This document shows positions 33,409 to 45,060 of a DNA stretch of 64,000 nucleotides, piece by piece. The notes beneath the pieces were generated by a model. That model was not told where the DNA came from. It saw only the letters and a list, made by a program, of their open reading frames with translations, and did not search any database. The position numbers were made by a program, and so were the translations under genes. Location of the stretch: contig NC_067196.1 in the NCBI RefSeq assembly GCF_000699445.3, forward strand, positions 79,474,364 through 79,538,363, given 5' to 3'. Every line of letters starts with the position of its first letter. The first letter of the stretch is position 1. The stretch comes from Schistosoma haematobium (Eukaryota > Platyhelminthes > Trematoda > Strigeidida > Schistosomatidae).

Positions 33409-34242
33409 ATTTATTTTATACTGCAGAGGTGTGAAGCTTTGGAAATGGGTATACTGTTTATCTTAATCTTCATATCCATCATTCCCAATTTGTTGACCGT
33501 AATTACCTTGATAACACCCCCCCTTATTACATATTATATTCACACAACAATATTATTATCTCAGTTGACAAAAATAATTTTTTTTGTTGCATTTTCAACT
33601 TTGCAATAGTACTATTATCTTATTGTAACTGAACAATTTACTGACCTTTATTGAATGACCTTTCTAATTTGCAAATATTACAATTTTTTGAAGTATATAT
33701 ATATATCGTAACAGATGCAAACGTTCACCATTTTTAACACATAACATTGTCAAATTCATTAATACATGCCTTATCTTTGGCCTTTGTAAAAAAATTGTTA
33801 GTTAAGTTAAAACTGGCCATGGAAGGGATAGGGGAGTCACGTATTTTATTATTATCATTATTTATTTTGTTCTATTTGTGTCATCGTTAACCTTATTTCC
33901 ACATCCATTATTTGTTTGTAATTTTCCGCCTCTTTGTATTCTTCACTATCTAATTATTTACACACATCTTATTAAGTAATGATTTTAATGTTTTGTGGTT
34001 ACTATTCCTAGTCTATTTACCCATGTTTGTTTGACCTTCTATTTCCAACGATTAACTATTGATAAGAGTTTTGTTATTGTATTTTATTATTCTTACTATT
34101 ATCAGTTCACCTGTCTTCCTACTATCAACTTGTACTTTTACCTATTGTGTGTTGTGACTTATTCTATTTCATTGTGATTATTGACCCATATTGCCTTGAT
34201 TGGTTTAACATTTTCGTATAAATATTCATGTATATTAGAGTA

Positions 34243-34281
34243 AAGCCTGATGACGATCTAATTGAAAACAATTGTTCGCTT
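34243..34281 (+). ncRNA. Penelope hammerhead-like motif, right end
   Basis: Stem I AAGC (34243-34246) with GCTT (34278-34281), core CTGATGA (34247-34253), short stem II GAT/ATT around CTA, GAAA, stem III AACA/TGTT. Stem I differs from the left copy at one pair (A-T here, G-C there) and remains paired in both. Confidence 0.58.
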
Positions 34282-34389
34282 ATATGTGTTGTTCTAATTG
34301 TTTAGTATTTCCTGTTAGTTCATGATGTGAATCATCTTTAGAGTGAATTAAGCCTTCATCAAACCATTTTATTAAGAAGATTAACTAAT

Positions 34390-34865
34390 CACTTACTTAC
34401 TTACGCTTGTTACTCCCAATGGAGCATAGGCCACTGACAAGCATTCTCAAAACCACTCTGTCCTCAGCCTTCATTTCCAGTTCTGCTCAATTTTTGTTCA
34501 TTCTGCTCATGTCTGTATCCATTTCTCGGCGTAATGTGTTCTTTGGTATTCCTCTCCTCCTTTGGCTTTCAGGATTCCATATGGGAGCTTGTCTTGTGAC
34601 GCAGTTGGATGCTTTCCTCAATGTGTGTCCTATCCACTTCCAGCACTTCTTCCTGATTTCTTTCTCCACTGAAATGTGGTTTGTTCTCTCCCACAGTAGG
34701 TTGTTGCTAATAGTGTCTGATCAACGGATCCGAAGTATTTTGCGTAGACGACTGTTAATAAACACTTGTATCATCTGGATGATGGCTTTTGTAGTTCTCC
34801 AGGTTTCTGCCCCATACAGTAGGACTGCCTGGATATTTATATTGAAAATTCTGACCTTGGTGTTA
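34390..34865 (-). mobile_element. RTE 3' end, near-identical to 43600-44040
   Basis: TTAC tail at 34390-34404, then the C-terminal tail of the RTE protein on the - strand ([40 protein letters not shown]) with an in-frame stop after NKN. It stops abruptly at 34865, where an inverted piece of the 5' UTR begins. Confidence 0.88.
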
Positions 34866-34930
34866 GAGCCCCTCTGAGGTTACTACCGGTCCCAAGCCCG
34901 GATAAAGGAAGAAAGTTGGGCATGTGGCCC
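34866..34930 (+). mobile_element. Inverted RTE 5' UTR segment
   Basis: CTACCGGTCCCAAGCCCGGA and neighbouring bases match the reverse complement of 17478-17545, so element-sense is on the + strand here, opposite to the 3' segment on its left. Confidence 0.75.
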
Positions 34931-35290
34931 CTGCGAGCTCCGAACTCATGACCCATCAGCCTCGCGCCAGGTGTTTAACCAACTAGACCAGTGAGCCGAC
35001 CGGCATCCAACGGTGTTAATGTCTAACTTCAACCAATCCACGAAATTGAGCGACACATTCACCATTGTCATCAGTGAGTTACTATCTCACAACAGACCTG
35101 GTTGAAGTCCACTGATAACGGCTCCTAGTGAGAGGCCGCGGTGGCGGGATCGGGGATGCGCATTGCTGAGGGGTCCCATACTAGGACTAAGCGGCCGTCC
35201 AGTGCTCCCAGGTTTTCCATGGTGGTCTAACTTCAATTGAGTTATGATTTCAACTATTGAAATTTCTAAAATCTCCACAAAACCCCTTCT
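34931..35290. repeat. tRNA-like SINE, minus part followed by inverted end
   Basis: 34931-35120 is in minus orientation, with a variant tRNA-like block (CCGAACTCATGACCCATCAG) and the usual body. 35145-35290 is the plus end with a hammerhead whose core reads CTGAGGG and whose GAAA has become TAAG, finishing CTCCACAAAACCCCTTCTGA. Confidence 0.8.
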
Positions 35291-35834
35291 GATACAGTCT
35301 ATACTACTTAAATATTTGTTGTTTAACTGATGTTAGAAATATTTGCATATTAAATGAATAAAAATAATAAGAATGTCTTTGACTTTAGACTGGACCATTA
35401 ATATTCAATAAGGTTATTAGGATTAAAATTTTCGAAAATAAACAGTTGATGTAATAAAGGAGTTTGAGTTTCGCTACCATTAAATTAAGAGGCTCACGTA
35501 AACTGGTCTATTCAAATTCAAAATTCATAAGAATTATCCATTTAAGATCACATTCTGAAACCTCATATTTCATGGAAGGTATCAAGCCGTCCCTTCACTA
35601 GGCGAGTATTTTATGACTCCAAATATTAAAATGTATTCTAACAGTACGTTCACTTCTGCTATAGTGTATGTTGTTTCACTGTGTTTTGCTGTTTTCAGTG
35701 CTACATTCCTAATACCCCTGAGTTATTTTGCCTAGTTTTTTTAACGGCAATTTTCGACTACGCAATGTGATTTTACTTTATACATTTGAATTATGATTAA
35801 AACTAACTGAGCAATATTGGGCTCGATTCTCCAA

Positions 35835-36130
35835 AAAAGCATTTGTAAGCTGGATTTAGAAGTCGTGGTTAGTGTTTTTCGTAACTAGTTGGCTGAATTT
35901 ATTTACATCACAGGATTGATGTCCACACCGGGACTCAAATCCCGAATTCTAGCCTCTAACTCTCAACGCATTGTCCACTAAGTTGCTGAGTCCAGTTACT
36001 CACTAATCTACACAAAGGGGTATGACGTTAATATCATTACCGTTAAGTGTTTCAGCTTTCCCATTGCTGGTATTCCTGACTAAATATTGATCAGTCTTCG
36101 TTAGTATAGCATATCTCATGAGGATAGCCT
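35835..36130 (-). repeat. Sm-alpha SINE relic
   Basis: CACACCGGGACTCAAATCCC (degenerate B box on the - strand), TAAGTTGCTGAGTCCAGTTA and a tail near TTGATCAGTCTTCGTTAGTA follow the order of 18780-19000. The hammerhead is no longer recognisable. Confidence 0.68.
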
Positions 36131-36566
36131 CCACATAGCTACTACTCTACAAACTGTATAGATTTCTTCGTTTAATTATGAAACAATTGATATTAATTAA
36201 CGGATCTACAAAAGACCGATTGCAGAATTTTCTAGTAGTGTTGCAAGCTGGAGACCTTCAAATCACTAGGTCGAAATACAATGGTTCACATTTTTAACTT
36301 CTGCGAGTTTGTGACAATGCAAGACTTAAACCTAGTTCGATCAGTAATACCTACTCTACTCCCAGTACTATTTAACTCCAGTTATTACGAACTTGTATTA
36401 AAATTTCGTCAATCAATCGCTATTTCAGTCAATAATCAAGGAATATCAATAAAATATTACTAACACTTACTGTGTTGTTTTTAAAACTATTTATGTAAAT
36501 AGTAGTAATAAACATCATATTATCATAATCGCCAAATAAAATTGTATAATCTGTATTTCACTCCAG

Positions 36567-36653
36567 ATAACTCATATGGTGGGAACTACGAACATCATTT
36601 TTCAGGTTTATTAACAAACTATCAAGGTTCATATGAAAAAATGTCAGAAAAGT
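36567..36653 (+). CDS. Ig gene exon 8: stalk segment
   Basis: Acceptor TTTCACTCCAG at 36566 and donor GTAAGT at 36654. Codes NSYGGNYEHHFSGLLTNYQG, then SYEKMSEK. It is Gly/Asn/Tyr-rich and low in hydrophobicity, with no known domain. Phase 1 at both ends, so it can be skipped without a frameshift. Confidence 0.85.
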
Positions 36654-38109
36654 GTAAGTTCTGTTCATTTACTTCATTTTTTTATATTTTTCGACGGTCA
36701 CTTCATTTATCTAATGGTTATCATATAGTAGGTTTTACTAACAAAAAAATAGTAGCTCAGTTCTAATTGTTTGTATAATTTACAAACTTGGATTACATTA
36801 TTTTAATGTTTACAATGGAAACCATGTTAATAACTCGAACATAATAATTCACTGATATTTGATACTAATCAAATCTCTGGGTTCATTTAAAATAGATAAC
36901 CAATAAATAAAATATAATACTTCATAATCGATCAATATTACATAAAAAAGCTTAATGATTATTATTCGAACCCCGAAAGCTCAGTTATACTGAAGTTATT
37001 ATGAGTTATCCTAAGGTTTTGTATCAAATATTATTGTTGATGCCACGTTCTTTCAACTAAAGCTAACGCTGTACAAATAAATAAAGCTGTTTACTTCAAT
37101 GGCAAGAGGTACGATTTTGGCATTAGATAAGGTGAGTTTTAATTCATGGAGAGTTATCGATTCTCCTGATGAGTACATACCAGTAGGTAACCTATGTTTA
37201 AAGCTTCATTTCTATGTCCTCCAACAATCTAACATCGAAACATAGTAAATCACGATATTGAGTCACCTAAACTAGTGATTATACTCAATTTGATAGATTA
37301 AATTCTATCACCATTAAAGCCTAAACATCATGATACTAATTATCACCTATTAATCAGTTCGTATAAATATTATCAGCCACATCTCATAAATAACCCAACC
37401 GAATTTGACTGAGAATCTCTTGGGCAACATCTTTTCCGTCAATAGCATAAGTACATATTATTAATGAGTGTCAAAGTGTATGAAACCTATTCCCATTCAG
37501 GTGTTTTCTCCATTGTACTTCCAAGAATAATTAACTGATAGGGTCGATAAAAGTAGTAAATCATAGCTAAAATATTAGAAACTGAAGATTTTTTGCTGAA
37601 CATTTAACAGTAAATATCTGCAGATTGTTTGTGACTGTTTACGTTTTCAGAATTTTCGGGGTAACTTCTTATTAGACCAATTAAACTTGTAATAATAACC
37701 GACTCTAAATTGTGTGTATACTAACTAGTATCTTCCGATTATCGAGTATTCATATCCAAGTTAAGTGTCTTGATTTACTGACTAAGGGATCTTTTAATGT
37801 TGTGTTACTGTAGGAACTACTGCAATTGATTTTTATTCTTGTTTTTGCTAGATATTAAGACTTGATGAACTGCTCCCCTATATGACTGAAATTGTTGGTG
37901 TTTATGCCAGCAGTATATAGGCCCTAACCTTTTACTGACTGTATGCTAGTATCTTTTTAAAGATTACCCGTGAGTTACAGTTAAATATTAAGTAAACCTG
38001 CATTGGGCGATTAATCAAAAGCAGAGTTTATTTTAGCAAGAAACAGATTATTTATTGCGTAAGCGACCGGTGATTATTGAATGTTCAATAAAGAGTTGTA
38101 TGAATTGTT

Positions 38110-38370
38110 GAGTTTTAATTGAGACCATGATCCCATCAATGTTAGATCGCTACTAAAAACATAGAAGCACTGGATGTCCGCTTCAAAGTATTACGGAACG
38201 ACTCAGCAGTATGCATCCATGACCCCTCACGTGAGACTAGAACCCAGAATCTTCAATTTCTCACGCGAAAGCTTAACCTCTAGACCACTTGGTCGGTATC
38301 CAGCGGTTTTAATGTCTAACTTCAACCAATCCATTATCCCATTATCTTCGGTGGGTAACTGCCTTAATTA
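38110..38370 (-). repeat. tRNA-like SINE, minus orientation
   Basis: GACCATGATCCCATCAATGT, AAGCACTGGATGTCC, GACTCAGCAGTATGCATCCA and CTAGACCACTTGGTCGGTAT follow the family order. The B box and hammerhead are mutated. Confidence 0.75.
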
Positions 38371-38926
38371 AAATGTCATTTTTCACGAAGTAATCTAATG
38401 TTTAAGTGTCACTAAACTACGTAATATAAATAATGCTCATAACATTAGGCAAGCCAGCGGCTCTACACATTAATCTATTTGTATGAAGTTCATCACTTTT
38501 ATCTATTTGTTTTTAGCTATTGTATATATGTATTTAAGGGTGTCTGCTAGTTAATAAAAAAAATAATGCTTGTTTACTATTAGTTTTCAGTTTGGAAAAT
38601 GTCAAAGGTCACACAGAAATACATCAAAATACTGTTAATGATAATTAACTTAACAGAAGTACATTGTGATAGACATTCAAAATTCAACCCATGTTAATCA
38701 TAAAATCGTTCTGAAAATCTAACTTATTGCACTTCAGGGTAGCTGGAGGGAAGGAGAGAGAAAATAGTTAACTTATATTATGCTGAAAACACCATTTAAT
38801 AATCGAATTCATAGCAGTCAACTAAGTTGGTTACTTAGAAAAGCAACTAAGAAACCCACACCTTAAAGTAATAAGTTCAAACCTTATGAAAAATAAAAGT
38901 AATCAAACTTTAAAAGACTAATATTT

Positions 38927-38966
38927 GAACGAAGAATATTCTTTTCGATAAATTCTCTTCAGGTTC
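38927..38966 (-). ncRNA. Penelope hammerhead motif with intact core
   Basis: Minus strand: stem I GAAC/GTTC perfect, core CTGAAGA (fits CTGANGA; complement of 38956-38962), short stem II GA/TC, GAAA (complement of 38943-38946), a six-pair palindromic stem III (AAGAAT with ATTCTT) and a TTC cleavage triplet. The copy at 30437 has lost two core bases. Confidence 0.65.
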
Positions 38967-39297
38967 TACAATTATATATCGAAATTATTAATCCGAAAAA
39001 TGGCCAAGTTAAGGGTAAAGCACACCGTTTAGAGCATGTGAATTTAGGATTGTGATAAACAAAATACAATAAAATTGTTAATGTTAATATGACTCATATA
39101 AAATGTTAACTTGAATCTGCGTATATGTTAAATGAAATTTTAAGATCCATGATCAGAATAAATATGGGTCAAATAGGGTGAGAGAGAAATAATAGTGCAA
39201 TTACAATTCGATCAAATAAGTAAGACGTAATACGGAGGGATGAATGCAAAGTGAATGAATCATGTATGGGAGAGATTAATGATGATTAACCAATAAT

Positions 39298-39299
39298 AC

Positions 39300-39370
<71 letters not shown>
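39298..39370. repeat. (AAT)n microsatellite
   Basis: About 24 AAT units. Confidence 0.98.
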
Positions 39371-39371
<1 letters not shown>

Positions 39372-40639
39372 GAATAATACAAAGATTTATGAATAAAGAT
39401 AACAGGGACAATTACAATTGACTACGAAAGGTCATAGTCAAATTGGGTCATTCAATAGTTAAGATTACGATTGATTAATTGGCCTTGATGTTGGCCAGGG
39501 GAGGAGGAGTGGCTGAATATATTTCTTCTGTACGCATAGCTCCGGTTTCTTCATTCGGATGGCTACTGCTTCAGCCGTTTGAAGGACTTTCAGGCTGACC
39601 AGTTTTGGTAAAAAATTACTGACCTTATAAACAATTGAAAAAGATTGGTTTATACTGGCACTATGACCGGTTTGTATTAAATGGGCCAATATTGAGCTGT
39701 TCACCTTCTTCATCAAACCTTAATCAAACTTTCTTCAGTTTCTCATGGCTTCAAATGATTGTAATTAATAGTTGGACAATAAAGAATTATATATTCTGAC
39801 CATGTTTAAAGAAAACTATCTAATAAAGCAGTAAAACTGTAATGTAAACGTAGATTTACCAAAGACAATGAAATCTGTGAGAAATATTCCTAAATTTGGA
39901 AGTTCACCCTTTTTTTTGTTCATATTTTCTGAGACTATTGTTTATTGTAAGCACAGAAAGATACAAATTAAATGAATTCACATCATGAAAAATTTTAATG
40001 GATTGTATTTATTTATTCATTTCAATTTAACTGATAATATAACACTATTTTTATGCTTTTTCAAGAACACTTGATGAAATAACGTCCAGATATCTTAAAA
40101 GTTATAAACTACTATAAGTTGAAAACTTTGTGCTTAGAAACAACCTTAGTAAAACATACAATGAGAAGTTTTCTAATTACAAAAATTTGAATTAGTATAA
40201 AATCTTTATTTGTCCGGTTAACATATCATAATCAGCAAAATGCTGTTACTTTGTATTACAAATTGAACGGTTTTACTAAGTATCCTATTTCGTCTCTTAT
40301 GGTTATCCATAGTGTTCTTTTTAAAATCAGTAATAAATCGGAAACTATAAAGCGATCAGTTTTCTTTGTTCTGAACAAAGGTTGAAACTCATTCATATAA
40401 GTTATAAACCACTAAAGAATAAACTCTCATCTTAACAAAATATATACATAACTAGAATTGGCATAATTCATTCGAATGTTATGCCAGTTTATGTAGCTCA
40501 CCGAGCTTGCTGCTCAGTTAGTAGTGAAATATAATCTTCGTTACATTTGATGCGATTAATATAAAATGATAGTTGATTAATAATTGTTGGCAGAATATTC
40601 AGTTGAGAAATGAAACAAATTTAAACTTGCCCCAGTTAT

Positions 40640-42430
40640 AGTCTCTTCATAACGGAGAAAGCTTTTCATAAACCTTCCGAGATTTAAACACTAGTCCCCG
40701 ATCGGAGCTTCTACTTTGGTATAGTGACCAGGCCTGTTTATGAGGATAGCTCACCCGAGCTATCTTAGCTGGAAAATCTGTTCTTTTAGGTCCAGATATA
40801 TAGATTGGAGAACAGTTAAGCAAAAAGCAAAAACTTAGGGTATAAGGGCAAATTCGTATTGCTGACTGTAGAGAGGTGACAGAGCTGTAAGGTGTTTTCC
40901 TCCGAAAACCACCATCTGTATCGATGCCGGATTCTCGCAACGGAAGGAAGGAGTTAAAAAAGATAGACCCTACAAGTTTCATGAGTCACATTACCCCACG
41001 AATTCCCAGAAATCAAAAATGTTGTTTCGGGACCGATTACATCACCTAGATTCTTCACAGAAAGCGTTGACTGCTTCACTTATCTTGCGAGTCTCATCAG
41101 CCTTACTGGGTTGGTGTCCTGAGAAGTCTTGGCTAGCGTTAAGCAACCTGAATGGCAAATTGATGTAAGTCCTCCAACTCTTAGTGAAGTTGAAAAGATT
41201 ATAATCAATCCAAAGAGAAGGAGAACAGTGGGGCCTGATCAACTAATCCCTCAGAATTTTAAGGATGGTGGCTCAGTTCGAGCAGCTAGAATAAGTGAAC
41301 TACTAGCTAACATCTAAAAACTGGACGTAGTCCATCTGACTGGTCTCAATCACTGATCGTCTCAGTTCATAAGAAACGATAAAAATCCTCTTGTGACAAT
41401 CACAGAGCAATCAATTTACCTAATATAGCATCTAAAATATTAGCCTCAATACTTCGGTATCTAAACAGAGCTCTTGAAGAGCGAACCCGAGAAAACCAGA
41501 CTGGTTTCGGACATGGACCTGGACATGTAGACCGAATATTCACCCTCCGGCAAATTATGGAACGTAGACACACTCCCCGACGTCCGATTACAGTTGTATT
41601 CCTTGATCCTAAGGCAACATTCAACTTTGTTTATCGTGAGGTTCTGTGGCAGTGTCTGTCATTGAAAGGAGTACCAAAGAAGTACACTAACCTTGTACAG
41701 ACTTACTACCTGCAAATTTCTGGTCGAGTCAGAGCTTAGCAAACTGTCATCGGAATTGGTTACTTCAAATGATGTTCGTCAGGATTGTCCTCTTTCCTAA
41801 TTTTTATTTAATTTTGTCACAGACATGATTTTAGCGATAGTACATCCATCGTCTGACTTTTTCAGGGGTTAATTTTGTAACGGGAGATTCACTTGTCGAC
41901 TTAGAGTACGCAGATCATATAATACTGTTTGGTGAAGACACTGACATAATGCAGTCTTCTGATCATCTCATGCATCAATGCAACCATGTTTGGGATATTT
42001 CTCTTCTAAATGCAAAACGCTGCTCTAGAAACGGTCTGCACCAACGCCTAGACTAATGTTAGTGAATAAAATATGTCGACCATTTCATTTATCTTGGAAG
42101 TCTCAATAACCCTGGTGGATTGGTGTTTGATGAAATCTCGGAAGAGATTCGGTAAGCTCGGTTGGCGCACACCAACTTGCGTCGCTTGTGAAGTAGGCGG
42201 AATGTCTGTTTACCAAACAACGATCTAGTGTATTGCCTGGTAGTACCTCGCCCTGTTCTACTTTCTAGATGTGAAACATGATCATTAATAATAAGTGTAG
42301 ATACCTGACTGGATTCCGCCTAATTGTCATAATCAATGGTTAAAGACTTTCAATGACATGGCTCAAAACTATTTTACGGGCGCAGGTGCATACACTCTTT
42401 ACCTTCACCAAGATTCTAAGCTTCTGAATT
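40640..42430 (+). mobile_element. Second non-LTR retrotransposon family (SR2-like), decayed
   Basis: RT pieces in several frames: VSPPTLSEVEKIIINPKRRR (41160-41220), NQTGFGHGPGHVDRIFTLRQ (41500-41560), ITVVFLDPKATFNFV (motif A, with the second Asp lost; 41586-41630), YREVLWQCLSLKGVPKKYTN, then SLVDLEYADHIILFGED (motif C with DD changed to DH; 41895-41945). Stops and shifts interrupt every segment. The tail resembles 61905-62510. Left of 41040 the assignment is weak. RTE-related by RT order; the SR2 name is tentative. Confidence 0.75.
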
Positions 42431-43599
42431 TTTCATGATTTTTTATTTCACTAATTTATCTTTTCTTCAACCGTATCTTTGATGTCTAAACTTTTTTATT
42501 ACTACCGATGCTGTTGTTACCTCCACTACTCTGGGTTTCGTCCTAACACTTTATATTGCCTTGCTAATGAGGTAAGAGAACTTGGACCGACAGACATACG
42601 TATCAGATTCTGCTTTGAAAATGACTGACAGACGCAAAATTCATGGCTTCATGAGTTAGATATATATTATTTATTTAAAATAATCTCTGGAATACTAGAA
42701 AGGGAAACTGTGTGACTTCAAAGGCTGTCAGATTTGCGCTGGGATTATCCAGACTAAATAATTTAAATTACAGAAAGACAACTAATCTCACAAAAAGATT
42801 TGGTCGAAAAATTGCTCCAAGCTCAAATTAACATTTAGTAGTAGAAAATATTGTTTGTTTATTTCTTATTGCCGACAGAATTCTGTCGATCAAGTTTCAC
42901 TGTAGTCAGTGGTCTAAGTAAGTTGATCTCACCTGTACTATATTCAGATGTTATGTAATTGAAGGTAATTGGTAGGACACCTTGAAGTGAACTTCAACGG
43001 TCTAGCATCTAAAGTTTATGGAATCAGGATACTGATAGCCTTTCAACAAGAAATTATACTATTATTCAAAGATTTGTATCATCTTAAAATATATCACATA
43101 AGTACGTTCATTGACAGTTATTCATGTCCATTATAATTTATTCGCATAGTTATTTTATAAACACTATACTCCGATGGGAGTTTGAATGAACAAGATAATT
43201 ATAAAATAACCAGAACTTATACAAATCCTTCCGAATACAACATTTTCACATTGAACAAACATCTAGCATTCAAGTTCAATTATTTGACGAAATCTTCATT
43301 ATTTGTAACTTCTTACATGTGTTTTCCAAGTATTTATGTTTAAGAAACACAACCTATACAATCTGTGATTTCTTGTCAACTTAGTATCTAATTGTACACT
43401 GTATCACAATACCATACAACTCAGATTACTGGTTAAAAAATAAAACACACTACATAGTCGACATGTTTTCATCAAAGATCATTCAAAGACAACTGTAAAA
43501 AAAGTCACTAGAGATGTATTCTGTTATAAATTCAATATTGCGACCAAGGTACTTCATTAGAACAAAATCATTTCAAAATCACAAATCAATACAAATGTC

Positions 43600-44040
43600 A
43601 AGATAGTTCTACTATATGGAGAGGAAACTTGGAGAACTACGAAAGTCATCATCCAGATGATACAAGTGTTTATTAACAGTCGTCTACGCAAAATACTTCG
43701 GATCCGTTGATCAGACACTATTAGCAACAACCTACTGTGGGAGAGAACAAACCACATTTCAGTGGAGAAAGAAATCAGGAAGAAGTGCTGGAAGTGGATA
43801 GGACACACATTGAGGAAAGCATCCAACTGCGTCACAAGACAAGCTCCCATATGGAATCCTGAAAGCCAAAGGAGGAGAGGAATACCAAAGAACACATTAC
43901 GCCGAGAAATGGATACAGACATGAGCAGAATGAACAAAAATTGAGCAGAACTGGAAATGAAGGCTGAGGACAGAGTGGTTTTGAGAATGCTTGTCAGTGG
44001 CCTATGCTCCATTGGGAGTAACAGGCGTAAGGAAGTAAGT
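43600..44040 (+). mobile_element. RTE 3' end, inverted twin of 34390-34835
   Basis: From about 43655 to 44025 it is essentially identical to the reverse complement of 34408-34780, including the stop after NKN, and ends with AAGTAAGTAAAT. The 5' breakpoint is near 43600. Confidence 0.88.
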
Positions 44041-44524
44041 AAATTTCCGATTAGAATTGTCGTGATTGCTCGTGCTTCTGGCTGCTTGTAGAATATATTT
44101 CCCCATTTCTAACTTGCACTTCTCTCTCTAGTTATCGGAGCTGGGACACATCAGAATAGCTAACTTATTGGTCTTTGGTCACAGAGTCTTTGTTCCGTTC
44201 GCAGATTAAGTGAACTCGTAATCGCTTCAAAGTTGATAGAGAAAAAAAATTGAATAAGTGACTAACTTATCTCACTACCTATTTTTTCACTAATAAAGTT
44301 ATACACATTGGAAAACGATCCGTTCTTTTGGAATACAAATTTATTTTCACTTAAAATATCTAGTTCATATAAACATGATCATTTTCAAAATATTTTGTTA
44401 GTGTTATGATAAAAGTTCATATACAGAATTTCATTATTAACATTACAGTACTAAATATCAATTTAACCTTCTATATGATATTAATGTCTAATCTGATTGG
44501 TTAATTAATCTTAAAATATTCATA

Positions 44525-45060
44525 TTTATGATTTATTTATTTATTTGAACACATAAATACTGTTACAACGGGGCACCAGATACATATGCGCCACACAAAT
44601 CTCATTTGATTTGTGTGAGGGTTTGGATACTGCCCGGGTGTCCAAACCAAAGAATGTGGTTTTCCTAGGGGGCCACACCCAGATCCTTCGACCTAAAGGT
44701 CTGATCCACAAGGCAGTGGAGCATCATAAGAAGATGTAGTCCCATGGTAGCCGGTGACCAACGATTGGTTCATACGCCATTCGTTCCTTCAGGATACTGG
44801 AGCCCATGTGCACCATTGGTTTGGAATGAGAGTTTTTCAACTCCCCTAGGTGGATCCTCCATATCCACCAACCCGCTTAAAGCGCCGAACATTTGCTTTT
44901 CGTCCATTCAATTTCGTAAACAAAACTCCGCGAGAATTCAGTGAATAGGACTTCCTTAGCAATGGCTGATTACGCGTGGCCATGTGGGAGCATTTTGAGA
45001 GGAAGCGCGGACTCTCCCCTCTCTCGGCCGTAACAGGGCATTTGAGATCCATATTTATAA
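44525..45060 (-). repeat. GC-rich retroelement end with AAATA tail, family unknown
   Basis: A GC-rich island in AT-rich DNA. Read on the - strand it ends with a run of AAATA units (44528-44545 complement) just after CAGTATTTATGTGTTC, typical of a non-LTR 3' end; 45060 would be the 5' truncation point. No protein domain recognised. A non-autonomous element is equally possible. Confidence 0.6.

Larger units (their letters stand above)
32682..34281. mobile_element. Penelope-like element remnant with inverted terminal repeats
   Basis: Near-perfect inverted arms at about 32752-33080 and 33453-33788 (about 330 bp) flank 372 bp. That centre codes on the - strand (33157-33408) for the end of a GIY-YIG protein (RLRLLYIAEAIWINSRRPNL, then CIQKKYIQPLCLPW). 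Hammerhead-like motifs lie at both outer ends (32682-32720 on -, 34243-34281 on +). The right side has about 400 bp (33789-34190) that is missing on the left. Inverted terminal repeats plus a 5'-truncated ORF is a known Penelope arrangement. Confidence 0.85.
30672..36566. other. Intron 7; inverted Penelope element, RTE copy, SINEs
   Basis: 5895 bp. 30672-32640 and 35291-35830 show no recognisable feature. In between are the Penelope palindrome, RTE fragment and SINE described separately, followed by an Sm-alpha relic at 35835-36130. Confidence 0.75.
38920..39720 (-). mobile_element. Penelope-like element 3' part with terminal hammerhead
   Basis: On the - strand, 39465-39716 codes the last 83 residues of a GIY-YIG protein (AHLIQTGHSASINQSF, LQTAEAVAIRMKKPELCVQK, KYIQPLLLPW). 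It is followed by about 500 bp of 3' sequence, including the AAT microsatellite, and ends with a hammerhead at 38927-38966. It is 5'-truncated near 39720. Confidence 0.82.

Noticed and set aside
39298..39370. (AAT)n run as CRISPR-like array
   Set aside because: Uninterrupted trinucleotide repeat without spacers, in a eukaryotic genome.
40647..40982. Open frame of 111 residues on the - strand
   Set aside because: No domain, and it lies at the uncertain 5' side of the decayed SR2-like element on the other strand.
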